Below, piece by piece: positions 6,601-13,751 of a DNA stretch of 13,751 nt; within the stretch, counting starts at the first letter, position 1, and every line of letters begins with the position of its first letter. Source of the DNA: an uncultured Eubacteriales bacterium. Lineage in GTDB: Bacteria; Bacillota; Clostridia; Oscillospirales; CAG-272. Below the pieces are notes generated by a model. The model did no database searches, had not been told where the DNA came from, and saw nothing but the letters and a program-made list of their open reading frames with translations. The position numbers were made by a program, and so were the translations under genes. The DNA is taken from NCBI GenBank assembly GCA_900555785.1, contig USMO01000017.1:1-13751 (forward strand). The letters run 5' to 3'.

Positions 6601-6630
6601 TCTTTTTAAATAAAATCCTCCGCATGCCCC

Positions 6631-6659
6631 TTGATTTTCGGGGGAAAATCCTGTATAAT
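6631..6659 (+). promoter_or_regulatory. Promoter of the DUF1836-mrnC operon
   Basis: TTGATT (6631-6636), a 17-bp spacer and a perfect TATAAT (6654-6659). The predicted leader is ~125 bases. I see no riboswitch or T-box signature in it, only short GC-rich stems. Confidence 0.75.
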
Positions 6660-6791
6660 AGTATGGAATACCGTATGACACGGCGTGTATGCTGCCGAAT
6701 GTGGAAAGCCGGACGGCAAAACAGGCTTTGCGAATGGAATCGGGGCGGGGGCATGCCGCATCATGCGGGAATGACGGAAAGGAATGTGTGA

Positions 6792-7481
6792 ATGGACGAG
6801 CAAATACTGAACGAGCTGATTCGGGATGCGGTAAACGACACCGACCTGACCCCGGAGGAGATTCCGGCAATCGACCTGTACCTTGACCAGATCACCTGCC
6901 TGGCATCGGATAAGCTGCGCGAGGGGTCCCCGCGTTTTTACGACCGCGCGCTGACCAAAACGATGGTCAACAACTACTCCAAAGACGGGCTGATTTCCCC
7001 GATTAAAGGGAAGAAATACACCAAGGAGCATTTTTTGCAGATGCTGCTGGTCTATGCCATGAAGAACACGCTTTCCATCGGCGAGATTAAGCGGATTCTG
7101 CAGAATCTCTACCGCGTGGAGGGCTTTGACGGCGAGATGCTGACCGACATCTACCGGCGGTATCTGGACATCAAAGCCTACGAGCGGAAAAACGCCTGCC
7201 GGTTTATCAAAATTTTTCTGCGGAGCGCGGGGCTGGACATTGAGAAAGAGGAGGACTTTGTGGTCATCCTGCTGGCGCTGACGTCGATCTCGTCCTACCT
7301 GAAAAACATCACGCAGGCGCTCCTGGAGGACCACTACCCGGACACTGCCGAGGAAAAAGAGCGCGAGGAGAAGGAAAAGCGCGAGGCGGCAAAGCGGGAG
7401 AAGGAGAGCCGGCGGGCAGCTGCGCGGTCTGCAACTGCAAAACCGGAGCCGGAAACAGACGATGCAGCCAAAGCTGAATGA
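6792..7481 (+). CDS. DUF1836 domain protein with charged C-terminal tail
   Basis: This soluble protein has 229 residues. Residues ~20-180 match the DUF1836 family, seen in the block KTMVNNYSKDGLISPIKGKK and the following YTKEHFLQMLLVYAMKNTLS, where a helix-turn-helix-like part (LSIGEIKRIL) suggests nucleic-acid binding. No biochemical role is established for the family. Residues ~188-229 are a low-complexity Glu/Lys/Arg/Ala tail, probably helical, of the kind that varies between relatives. Start: ATG at 6792 with GGAAAGGA at 6777-6784. Its end overlaps mrnC by 20 bases, so the two are translationally linked. DUF1836 genes are common in Clostridia without a fixed neighbour, so the pairing says little about function. 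Confidence 0.88.
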   Translation: MDEQILNELIRDAVNDTDLTPEEIPAIDLYLDQITCLASDKLREGSPRFYDRALTKTMVNNYSKDGLISPIKGKKYTKEHFLQMLLVYAMKNTLSIGEIKRILQNLYRVEGFDGEMLTDIYRRYLDIKAYERKNACRFIKIFLRSAGLDIEKEEDFVVILLALTSISSYLKNITQALLEDHYPDTAEEKEREEKEKREAAKREKESRRAAARSATAKPEPETDDAAKAE

Positions 7482-7845
7482 GATGAGCGTGCCTGCGCTG
7501 GCGTACCTCGGGGACAGCGTGATGGAGCTTTTGGTGCGCCGGGAGCTGGTCGCGCGGCAGGGGATCGCAACGGCAGGGGACCTGAACCGCGCGGCGCTGG
7601 AATACGTCCGGGCGGGCGCGCAGGCGGCTGCAATGGACCGGATTCTGCCGGAGCTGACCGAGGAAGAGGCGCGCTGGTATAAGCGCGGGCGCAATTCGGG
7701 GCATCTGAATATCCCCAAAAACGCAAGCCCCGCGGAGTACCGGCGCGCAACCGGCATGGAGACCCTGTTCGCGTTTCTCTACCTCACCGGGCAGACCGAA
7801 CGCATGGAATCGCTGTTTGCGCTGGCGTACCCGGCGGCGGGGTAG
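7462..7845 (+). CDS. mrnC: Mini-ribonuclease III
   Basis: This is a 127-residue RNase III-type nuclease without a double-stranded-RNA-binding domain. It works as a dimer and matures the ends of 23S rRNA in Firmicutes. The RNase III signature is LAYLGDSVMELLVR with metal-binding Asp18, and the second acidic site is at ATGMETLFAFLYL (Glu100). The family motif YKRGRNSGHLNIPKNASPAEYRRATG is complete. Length and motifs are normal. The start at 7462 lies inside the DUF1836 gene with GGAG about 13 bases upstream. The ATG at 7483 would remove the overlap and keep the domain, so the exact start is uncertain. It normally sits in the cysS/mrnC/rlmB neighbourhood, and neither of those genes is seen here. 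Confidence 0.93.
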   Translation: MQPKLNEMSVPALAYLGDSVMELLVRRELVARQGIATAGDLNRAALEYVRAGAQAAAMDRILPELTEEEARWYKRGRNSGHLNIPKNASPAEYRRATGMETLFAFLYLTGQTERMESLFALAYPAAG

Positions 7846-7968
7846 GGGACTGGTTGTTCTTTTGCCTGTTGTGTCGTACCCTCTCAAATCCTCCCCGCAT
7901 TCATCCCACTTTCATCCCCCCAAAAAATCCTGTTCCACATCACATTTGAATTTGAAAGGAAGAAACCC

Positions 7969-8466
7969 ATGAACAATCCAAAAATCAAAATTACCGTTGC
8001 CGATTTCGGCGAAATCACCGCTGAGCTTTACCCCGAAAAGGCGCCCAAGACGGTGGCGAATTTCCTGTCGCTGGTGGACAGCGGCTTCTATTCCGGGACC
8101 GTTTTCCATCGCGTCATCCCCGGCTTCATGATTCAGGGCGGCGGCTACGGCGAGGGCTTTGCCGAAAAGGACGCGCCGTCGATTTACGGCGAATTTGCCG
8201 CCAACGGCTTTGGCGCGAATGATTTGCACCATGCGCCCGGCGTGCTTTCGATGGCGCGCACCTCCGACCCCAACTCTGCGTCCAGCCAGTTCTTTATCAT
8301 GCACGGCGATGCACGCTATCTGGATGGGCAGTACGCCGGGTTCGGAGCGGTCACCGACGGCATGGACGTGGTCAACCGGATTGCCGCAACGCCGACCGGG
8401 CGGATGGGCTGGTTTGAGGATGTCCCGCGCGAGACCGTCAGGATTGAAAAGATCGAACGCGTATAA
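7969..8466 (+). CDS. Cyclophilin-type peptidyl-prolyl cis-trans isomerase
   Basis: This 165-residue cytoplasmic cyclophilin has no signal peptide or membrane segment. It catalyses cis-trans isomerisation of proline peptide bonds during protein folding. The active-site block FHRVIPGFMIQGG (Arg48, Phe53, Gln56), the SMART segment (here GVLSMART) and NSASSQFFIMHG are all present, as is the C-terminal FGAVTDGMDVV. Length is normal for the short bacterial type. Start: ATG at 7969 with AAAGGA at 7955-7960. The 123 bases upstream are C-rich, with no terminator for mrnC and only a poor promoter match, so read-through from the operon before is possible. The Lrp gene follows after 31 bases. Confidence 0.95.
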   Translation: MNNPKIKITVADFGEITAELYPEKAPKTVANFLSLVDSGFYSGTVFHRVIPGFMIQGGGYGEGFAEKDAPSIYGEFAANGFGANDLHHAPGVLSMARTSDPNSASSQFFIMHGDARYLDGQYAGFGAVTDGMDVVNRIAATPTGRMGWFEDVPRETVRIEKIERV

Positions 8467-8497
8467 CGCACCGGCGTCACGCGGAAAGGAGCACCGT

Positions 8498-8980
8498 ATG
8501 AATACCAGGCTGTTGAAGCTGCTCAACAAGGATGCACGCACCGAGCCCGCCGACCTCGCCGTGATGCTGGGGGAGAGCGAGGAAGAGGTACGTCGCGAAA
8601 TCGATGAGTTGGAGGCGGCAGGCATCATCCGCGGCTACAAGGCGGTTATCGACTGGGAGCGCCTGAACGATGCCTACGTGTCGGCAATCATCGAGCTGAA
8701 GGTCACCCCGAAGGCGGGGCTGGGCTTCGAGGAGGTTGCCGCGCGGGTGATGCGATACCCCGAGGTGGAGTCGGTCTACCTGATGTCCGGCGTGTATGAC
8801 CTCAACGTTGTGGTCAAGGGCAGGACCCTGCACGACGTGGCGCGGTTTGTCGCAAAGGAGCTGTCCACCATCGAGTCGGTTACGTCCACCGCAACGCATT
8901 TCGTCCTGCGCCGTTACAAGGAGATGGACGTGGAGCTGATGGGCGAGACGGCAGACGAGCGCGGGAGCTATCTGCTGTGA
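8498..8980 (+). CDS. Lrp/AsnC-family transcriptional regulator
   Basis: This 160-residue protein has a winged helix-turn-helix at residues ~1-50 (LLKLLNKDARTEPADLAVML, then EVRREIDELEAAGIIRGYKA) and an Lrp-type ligand-binding/oligomerisation domain at ~60-145 (VESVYLMSGVYDLNVVVKGR). The family usually senses an amino acid or a related metabolite and acts as dimers to octamers. Start: ATG at 8498 with GGAAAGGA at 8483-8490. Its stop shares one base with the ATG of the aminotransferase behind it, a pairing common in Clostridia. The regulator therefore probably controls that enzyme, responding to its substrate or product. Which amino acid cannot be read from the sequence. Confidence 0.93.
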   Translation: MNTRLLKLLNKDARTEPADLAVMLGESEEEVRREIDELEAAGIIRGYKAVIDWERLNDAYVSAIIELKVTPKAGLGFEEVAARVMRYPEVESVYLMSGVYDLNVVVKGRTLHDVARFVAKELSTIESVTSTATHFVLRRYKEMDVELMGETADERGSYLL

Positions 8981-10143
8981 TGGACTACGGAAAGTTGCTG
9001 TCGCCCGTGGTGCAGGAGATCAAGCCCTCCGGCATCCGGAAGTTTTTCGACATTGCAAACACGATGAAGGATGTGATTTCCCTGGGGGTGGGAGAGCCGG
9101 ATTTTCCGACCCCGTGGGAAATTCGCAAAGCAGGCATCCTGTCGCTGGAAGCCGGCAAAACGCGCTACACGGCAAACCGTGGCTTGGAGCAGCTGCGCGG
9201 GGAGATTGCCGCATGGATGGCGCGCAAATACGGACTGGAATACGACCCGGCAACGGAGATTCTGGTCACGGTCGGCGGCTCGGAAGCCATCGACGGCACC
9301 ATCCGCGCGGTGGTCTCGCCCGGAGATGAGGTCATCATCCCGCAGCCGAGCTACGTTTGCTACGAGCCGCTGGTGCGCATGACCGGCGGGATCCCGGTCA
9401 TTCTGGAGACCACCGCAGAGCACGATTTCAAGGTCACGCCCGAGATGCTGCGCGGGGCACTTTCGGACCGCACAAAGCTGCTGATTCTGCCGTATCCCTG
9501 CAACCCGACAGGCGGCATTATGGAACGCGCAGACCTGGAAAAACTCGCTGACGTATTGAGGAAAACGAATGTTTTGGTCCTCTCGGACGAGATCTATTCG
9601 GAGCTGACCTTCGGCGGCAAGCGGCATGTGTCGGCGGCATCGGTCCCCGGCATGCGGGAGCGGACCGTGGTGGTCAACGGCTTCTCCAAAACCTTCTCCA
9701 TGACCGGCTGGCGCATGGGTTTTGCCTGCGGTCCCGGGGAGCTGATGAAGCAGATTACGAAGATTCACCAGTTTGCCATCATGTGCGCGCCGACAACCGC
9801 GCAGTACGCGGCGATTGAAGCCCTGCGGCACGGCGACGATGCCGTTGAGGCGATGCGGGAGGAATACGACATGCGGCGGCGCCTGATTGTGGCGGGCTTC
9901 AACCGCCTGGGGTTGACCTGCCGCGAGCCGAAAGGGGCGTTTTACGCCTTCCCATGCATCCGGTCAACCGGCATGACCAGTGACGGATTTTGCGAGAAAC
10001 TGCTGTACGCCGAACGGGTCGCGGTCGTGCCCGGAACGGCGTTCGGACAGGGCGGTGAGGGCTTCATCCGCGCGTCCTATTGCTATTCGACCGACCATAT
10101 CAAAGAAGCCCTTCGCAGGATTGAAAAATTTTTGAATCAATAA
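8980..10143 (+). CDS. Class I/II PLP-dependent aminotransferase
   Basis: This 387-residue fold-type I aminotransferase transfers an amino group between an amino acid and a 2-oxo acid. Visible features are the N-terminal ISLGVGEPDFPTP, TRYTANRGLEQLR, the cofactor-pocket segment YPCNPTGG, LSDEIYSEL with the Asp that pairs with the pyridine nitrogen, and SKTFSMTGWRMG with the Schiff-base Lys237. FIRASYCYS near the end carries the Arg that binds the substrate carboxylate. It falls in the broad aspartate/aromatic (PatA-like) group; substrate range is not decidable. The ATG at 8980 overlaps the Lrp stop by one base (TGATG). A GTG at 8977 is an alternative. The preceding Lrp gene has no terminator, so the two are co-transcribed. 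Confidence 0.95.
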   Translation: MDYGKLLSPVVQEIKPSGIRKFFDIANTMKDVISLGVGEPDFPTPWEIRKAGILSLEAGKTRYTANRGLEQLRGEIAAWMARKYGLEYDPATEILVTVGGSEAIDGTIRAVVSPGDEVIIPQPSYVCYEPLVRMTGGIPVILETTAEHDFKVTPEMLRGALSDRTKLLILPYPCNPTGGIMERADLEKLADVLRKTNVLVLSDEIYSELTFGGKRHVSAASVPGMRERTVVVNGFSKTFSMTGWRMGFACGPGELMKQITKIHQFAIMCAPTTAQYAAIEALRHGDDAVEAMREEYDMRRRLIVAGFNRLGLTCREPKGAFYAFPCIRSTGMTSDGFCEKLLYAERVAVVPGTAFGQGGEGFIRASYCYSTDHIKEALRRIEKFLNQ

Positions 10144-10147
10144 AAGG

Positions 10148-10256
10148 AAAGACCTTGCACCGCCCCGAATCTCCCTTCAGGGAAAGTTCTTGGAGTTCTT
10201 AGAACCTTCTTTCAAGAAGGTTCTAAGCGGGGTTTGGGGCAGCGCCCCAAGGTCTT
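10148..10256. repeat. Nested palindromic intergenic repeat (MITE/REP-like)
   Basis: The outer arms AAGACCTTG (10149-10157) and CAAGGTCTT (10248-10256) are perfect inverted repeats. They are continued inward by GCCCC/GGGGC blocks, including a small GGGGCAGCGCCCC hairpin at 10236-10248. In the centre is a perfect 14-bp hairpin, CTTAGAACCTTCTT (10198-10211) with AAGAAGGTTCTAAG (10214-10227), loop TC. No coding capacity is credible. It fills nearly the whole 125-bp gap between the aminotransferase and the ACT gene. Similar palindromes recur in intergenic DNA of gut Clostridia; I state this from memory of the general pattern. It may also weaken read-through. Confidence 0.75.
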
Positions 10257-10268
10257 ACAGGTACCCCC

Positions 10269-10538
10269 ATGAAAGCAGTTATAACCGTGACCGGCAAAGA
10301 CAGTGTCGGCATCATCGCCGACGTTGCAGGCGTTTGCGCACAATACGGCGCGAACATTCAGGACATCACGCAAACGGTGCTGTCCGACTATTTTGCAATG
10401 ATCATGCTGGCGTCCATCGATGAGTTGAAGACCGATTTTGCGCAGTTTGTCGATGCGCTTGCAGCGCTGGGCAAGAAGCGCGGGCTGGACATTCACACCA
10501 TGCATGAAGACATCTTCAACACCATGCATCACGTCTGA
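10269..10538 (+). CDS. ACT-domain protein, UPF0237 family
   Basis: This 89-residue protein is a single ACT domain plus a short C-terminal extension. The ACT core MKAVITVTGKDSVGIIADVAG with the ligand-turn Gly, then ANIQDITQTVLSDYFAMIML, is textbook for UPF0237. ACT domains bind amino acids or small ligands and act as sensors. The C-terminus (HTMHEDIFNTMHHV) matches the family. It sits 15 bases before the UPF0210 gene, its standard partner, with GAGGAGG between them. Its own ribosome-binding site is weak (AGG at 10259-10261), and the palindromic repeat ends just before it. The biological role of the pair is not established; a sensor subunit for the UPF0210 protein is an inference. Confidence 0.92.
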   Translation: MKAVITVTGKDSVGIIADVAGVCAQYGANIQDITQTVLSDYFAMIMLASIDELKTDFAQFVDALAALGKKRGLDIHTMHEDIFNTMHHV

Positions 10539-10553
10539 GGAGGCGCCCCGGCA

Positions 10554-11912
10554 ATGATAAACACACAGGACGTGCTGGAAACCATTCAGATGATCCGCGA
10601 GGAGAACCTCGACATCCGCACCATCACCATGGGCATCTCCCTTTGGGATTGCGTCAGCGAGGACACCGACCGGCTCTGCACGAAAATTTACGACAAAATC
10701 ACCCGGCAGGCAGAGCGGCTGGTGTCGGTCGGCTGCGCAATCGAGAAAAAATACGGCATTCCGATTGTCAACAAGCGCGTGTCGGTTACGCCGGTTTCGC
10801 TGATCGGCGGCAACGCAACGCCGGAGGGCTACCTTAAAATCGCGCACACGCTGCAGCGCGCGGCAGACACGCTGGGAATCAACTTCCTCGGCGGCTTTTC
10901 GGCGCTGGTGCAGAAGGGGATGACCAAAGGCGCGGATGCGATGATTTCAATCATTCCCGAAGCGCTTGCCGAGACGCAGAACATCTGCTCGTCGGTCAAT
11001 GTGGCAAGCACAAAGGCGGGCATCAACATGGATGCGGTTGCGCGGATGGGCGCAACGATTAAGCGGGCTGCGTATCTGACCCGTGACGCGGAGTCAATCG
11101 GCTGCGCGAAGCTGGTGGTCTTTGCGAATGTCCCGGAGGACAACCCCTTTATGGCGGGTGCGTTCTGCGGCATTGGCGAGCCGGAGGCGGCGATCAACGT
11201 CGGCGTGAGCGGCCCCGGCGTGGTGGCATCGGCAATCCGGCGGGCAGGAGATTGCGATCTGTCCGCGCTTGCGGAGGTCATCAAAAAAACGGCGTTCAAG
11301 GTTACGCGAGTAGGCCAGCTGGTTGCACAGGAAGCGTCCAGAAGACTTGGTATTCCGTTTGGCATCATCGATCTTTCTCTGGCACCGACTCCGGCGATCG
11401 GAGATTCCGTAGCTGATATTCTTTGCGAGATCGGTCTGGAATATGCAGGAGCACCGGGCACAACAGCGGCACTTGCGCTTTTGAACGATCAGGTAAAGAA
11501 GGGCGGCGTTATGGCTTCTTCTTATGTTGGTGGTTTAAGCGGTGCATTTATCCCTGTCAGCGAAGATCAGCGTATGATAGATGCTGTATCAGCAGGAGCA
11601 CTTTCCCTTGAGAAATTAGAGGCAATGACCTGTGTATGTTCAGTTGGACTTGATATGATCGCAATTCCCGGTGATACATCAGCAGCTACCATTTCCGGTA
11701 TCATTGCAGATGAGATGGCACTCGGTATGATCAATCAGAAGACAACGGCTGTACGTCTGATCCCTGTTATCGGTAAGGGTGTTGGTGATCAGGCTGAATT
11801 TGGTGGACTGCTTGGCTATGCGCCGATCATGCCGGTCAACCGGTTTTCATGTGAAAAATTTATTAACCGTGGAGGCAGAATCCCTGCGCCTATCCACAGT
11901 TTCAAGAACTAA
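10554..11912 (+). CDS. UPF0210 (DUF711, PFL-like) family protein; composite of two lineages
   Basis: This protein has 452 residues, the normal length, and aligns by eye with the family throughout: MINTQDVLETIQMI, ISLWDCVSEDTDRLC, the glycine-rich SLIGGNATPEGYL, and a C-terminal half with GGVMASSYVGGLSGAFIPVSE and CVCSVGLDMIAIPGDT. The fold is related to pyruvate formate-lyase-type barrels, but no reaction is known. It follows the ACT gene, as usual. The remarkable feature is base composition. Up to about 11,305 codons are GC-rich (CGC, CTG, GCG); from about 11,340 they are AT-richer, with AGA Arg codons and T/A-ending codons, and stay so to the window end. A sample line near 10,801 is about 65% GC and one near 11,521 about 45%. 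The reading frame is unbroken, so the protein may still work if real. Confidence 0.93.
   Translation: MINTQDVLETIQMIREENLDIRTITMGISLWDCVSEDTDRLCTKIYDKITRQAERLVSVGCAIEKKYGIPIVNKRVSVTPVSLIGGNATPEGYLKIAHTLQRAADTLGINFLGGFSALVQKGMTKGADAMISIIPEALAETQNICSSVNVASTKAGINMDAVARMGATIKRAAYLTRDAESIGCAKLVVFANVPEDNPFMAGAFCGIGEPEAAINVGVSGPGVVASAIRRAGDCDLSALAEVIKKTAFKVTRVGQLVAQEASRRLGIPFGIIDLSLAPTPAIGDSVADILCEIGLEYAGAPGTTAALALLNDQVKKGGVMASSYVGGLSGAFIPVSEDQRMIDAVSAGALSLEKLEAMTCVCSVGLDMIAIPGDTSAATISGIIADEMALGMINQKTTAVRLIPVIGKGVGDQAEFGGLLGYAPIMPVNRFSCEKFINRGGRIPAPIHSFKN
11305..11345. other. Composition breakpoint inside the UPF0210 gene
   Basis: Codon preference changes between the codons for FKVTRVGQL and those for SRRLGIPFG. 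This stretch is among the most conserved of the family, so two different genomes could share enough identical bases here to be joined by an assembler or to recombine. Confidence 0.75.
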
Positions 11913-11932
11913 TATAAATAACGGAGAACAAA

Positions 11933-13751
11933 ATGAGAAAGCTTGCATTATCAGATGAGATTTTAATGAGTATCGAAAAACCTGCCAGATATATCGGAGG
12001 GGAATATAACAGTGTCATGAAGGACAAGGAACAAGTCGATGTCAGATTTTGCATGTGTTTCCCGGATGTGTACGAGATCGGAATGTCCCATCTCGGCATC
12101 CAGATTTTATATGACATGTTCAACCGGAGAGAAGATACCTGGTGTGAACGTGTCTATTCTCCGTGGCCGGATCTGCATAAAGTTATGAAAGAACAGCACA
12201 CTCCGTTATTTGCCCTGGAATCTCAAGATCCTTTAAAAGAGTTTGATTTTCTTGGAATCACTCTTCAGTATGAGATGTGTTATACGAATATTTTACAGGT
12301 GCTTGATCTGGCTGAGATACCGATCTGGTCGAAGGACCGGAAAAAAGGGGATCCGATCGTGATCGCAGGTGGTCCCTGTTCTTACAATCCGGAACCGATC
12401 GCTGATTTCTTTGATATTTTTTATATCGGAGAGGGCGAGACGGTGTATGGTGATCTGATCGAATTATATAAGATCTATAAACATTCCGATATGACAAGAG
12501 AAGAATTCCTGATCAAGGTGTCACAGATTCCGGGGCTTTATGTGCCGGCTCTTTATGATGTCACTTATCATGAGGATGGAACGATCGCATCCTTTGGACC
12601 AAAATACGAAGAGGTTCCAAAGACGATCCTTAAGCAGGTAGTTACGGATATGTCATCTGCTGTCTATCCGGAGAAGCCGGTTGTTTCTTATATGAAGGTT
12701 ACACAGGACCGTGTTGTATTAGAGATCATGCGTGGCTGTATCCGTGGATGTCGGTTCTGTCAGGCGGGTATGATCTATCGTCCGACCAGACCGAAGGATG
12801 TAAACGTACTGAAGCATTATGCAGAGGCTATGTTAGACAATACCGGTCAGGAGGAGATTACCTTCAGTTCGCTTAGTTCCAGTGATTATCAGTCACTTCC
12901 TGAGCTTACGGACTGTCTGATCGAGAAGATGGACAACAATCATGTCAATATCTCCCTGCCATCTCTCAGAATCGATGCATTTTCCCTTGATGTTATGCAA
13001 AAGATTCAGGATATCAAGAAGAATTCCCTGACATTTGCACCGGAAGCCGGAACACAACGATTAAGAAATGTTATAAATAAAGGTCTGACGAAAGAGAATA
13101 TATTAAACGGTTCGTTACAGGCGTTCCTTGGCGGCTGGAATAAGGTCAAACTGTATTTTATGATGGGACTTCCGACAGAGACTTATGACGATATTACAGG
13201 TATTGCTGATCTATCAGAGGAGATCAGTGAGCTGTATTTTGCAAATATACCAAAGGAGAAGCGGGATGGCCGTGTCATGGTATCGGCTTCCGCATCTTAT
13301 TTCGTACCAAAACCATTTACACCATTCCAGTGGGCGCCGATGATAACACCGGAGGAATTCCAGAAGCGTGCGTATTTTGTAAAAGATAAATTCCGCGAAG
13401 CAAAGAACCACAAGAGTCTGAAATTCGCATATCATGAGGCGGATATTACGATTCTTGAAGGACTGCTTGCCAGAGGTGACCGCAAGCTCTGTCAGGTGAT
13501 CTACGATGTCTATCAGTCAGGACAGATCTTTGATGCGTGGACGGAATATTTTGATAAATCAAATTGGGACAATGCGCTTGAAAAAAATCATATTGATATC
13601 GGCTTCTATACCTATCGTGACAGAAGTGTAGATGAGATCCTTCCGTGGGATTTCATAGATATCGGAGTGACAAGAAAGTTTATGGAAAAGGAATGGGAGC
13701 GCGCACAAGCAGAGGTCGTTACACCAAACTGCCGGATGCAGTGTTCCGGCT
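11933..13751 (+). CDS. TIGR03960-family B12-binding radical SAM protein, runs off the right edge
   Basis: The first 606 residues are visible. Residues ~1-210 form a cobalamin-binding-type domain (FCMCFPDVYEIGMSHLGIQIL, FDFLGITLQYEMCYTNIL, VIAGGPCSYNPEPIADFFD). The radical SAM cluster motif CIRGCRFC gives Cys269, Cys273 and Cys276 for the [4Fe-4S]/SAM site, followed by ITFSSLSSSDY, FAPEAGTQRLRNVINKG and KLYFMMGLPTET. The C-terminus ends in TPNCRMQCSG, the Cys motif near the family's end, so only a few dozen residues are probably missing. The start at 11933 has GGAG at 11923-11926 and lies 20 bases after the UPF0210 stop. The family usually precedes a DUF2344 radical-SAM-associated gene and RNase G; both would lie beyond the edge. 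The reaction is unknown. AT-rich codon use differs from all genes left of 11,300. Confidence 0.93.
   Translation, partial: MRKLALSDEILMSIEKPARYIGGEYNSVMKDKEQVDVRFCMCFPDVYEIGMSHLGIQILYDMFNRREDTWCERVYSPWPDLHKVMKEQHTPLFALESQDPLKEFDFLGITLQYEMCYTNILQVLDLAEIPIWSKDRKKGDPIVIAGGPCSYNPEPIADFFDIFYIGEGETVYGDLIELYKIYKHSDMTREEFLIKVSQIPGLYVPALYDVTYHEDGTIASFGPKYEEVPKTILKQVVTDMSSAVYPEKPVVSYMKVTQDRVVLEIMRGCIRGCRFCQAGMIYRPTRPKDVNVLKHYAEAMLDNTGQEEITFSSLSSSDYQSLPELTDCLIEKMDNNHVNISLPSLRIDAFSLDVMQKIQDIKKNSLTFAPEAGTQRLRNVINKGLTKENILNGSLQAFLGGWNKVKLYFMMGLPTETYDDITGIADLSEEISELYFANIPKEKRDGRVMVSASASYFVPKPFTPFQWAPMITPEEFQKRAYFVKDKFREAKNHKSLKFAYHEADITILEGLLARGDRKLCQVIYDVYQSGQIFDAWTEYFDKSNWDNALEKNHIDIGFYTYRDRSVDEILPWDFIDIGVTRKFMEKEWERAQAEVVTPNCRMQCSG

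Noticed and set aside
8159..8497. N-terminal extension of the Lrp regulator into the cyclophilin gene
   Set aside because: The frame is merely open. The Lrp HTH begins at the ATG at 8498, which has its own GGAAAGGA site.
10190..10423. Reading frame through the palindromic repeat and ACT gene
   Set aside because: It is out of frame with the ACT domain, which has a clear family match in the other frame.

Overview
The gene content points to a Bacillota (Clostridia) genome. DUF1836, Mini-RNase III, the ACT/UPF0210 pair, an MBOAT plus DHHW acylation pair and a TIGR03960 B12-radical-SAM protein are all typical of that group, and there are consensus sigma-A promoters. Most of the window (to about 11,300) is GC-rich with C/G-ending codons, as in Oscillospirales-type gut Clostridia. 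The last ~2.4 kb is clearly AT-richer with AGA/A/T-ending codons, as in Lachnospiraceae. These lineage names are inferences.

Layout. 1-758 (-): an AraC-type regulator open to the left edge and lacking its N-terminus. It abuts head-to-head a sugar-type ABC solute-binding protein (755-1501, +) that also lacks its N-terminus. 1512-3119 (+): a lipoprotein N-terminal half fused in frame to the C-terminal half of a site-specific serine recombinase. 3120-3709: no protein gene, but a perfect bidirectional terminator, an intact tRNA-Leu(CAG) (-), a second copy of only its 5' half 130 bp away, a near-consensus promoter reading into that half, and a divergent promoter. 3710-6532 (+): an MBOAT O-acyltransferase and a DHHW protein, closed by a terminator. 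6631-7845 (+): promoter, DUF1836 protein and mrnC, overlapping. 7969-10143 (+): cyclophilin, Lrp/AsnC regulator and class I aminotransferase. 10148-10256: a nested palindromic repeat. 10269-11912 (+): ACT-domain protein and UPF0210 protein. 11933-end (+): TIGR03960 radical SAM protein, running off the right edge.

Functional themes. The MBOAT/DHHW pair probably O-acetylates a cell-surface polymer. The Lrp/aminotransferase pair (stop and start share one base) looks like a self-contained amino-acid metabolism unit. The DUF1836/mrnC operon is housekeeping, with 23S rRNA maturation by Mini-III.

Main caution and main interest. The window has several abrupt joins: ~757 (two gene 5' ends removed), ~2313 (lipoprotein to recombinase, in frame), 3338-3506 (tRNA half repeat breaking inside the anticodon loop) and ~11,305-11,345 (composition switch inside a conserved gene). 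The first three lie on either side of a recombinase remnant and a tRNA-Leu with att-like repeats, so an eroded integrative element is possible. The last looks most like an assembly chimera or a homologous-recombination boundary. I see no convincing new multi-gene system. The tRNA-Leu half/whole locus is the most unusual biological structure here.
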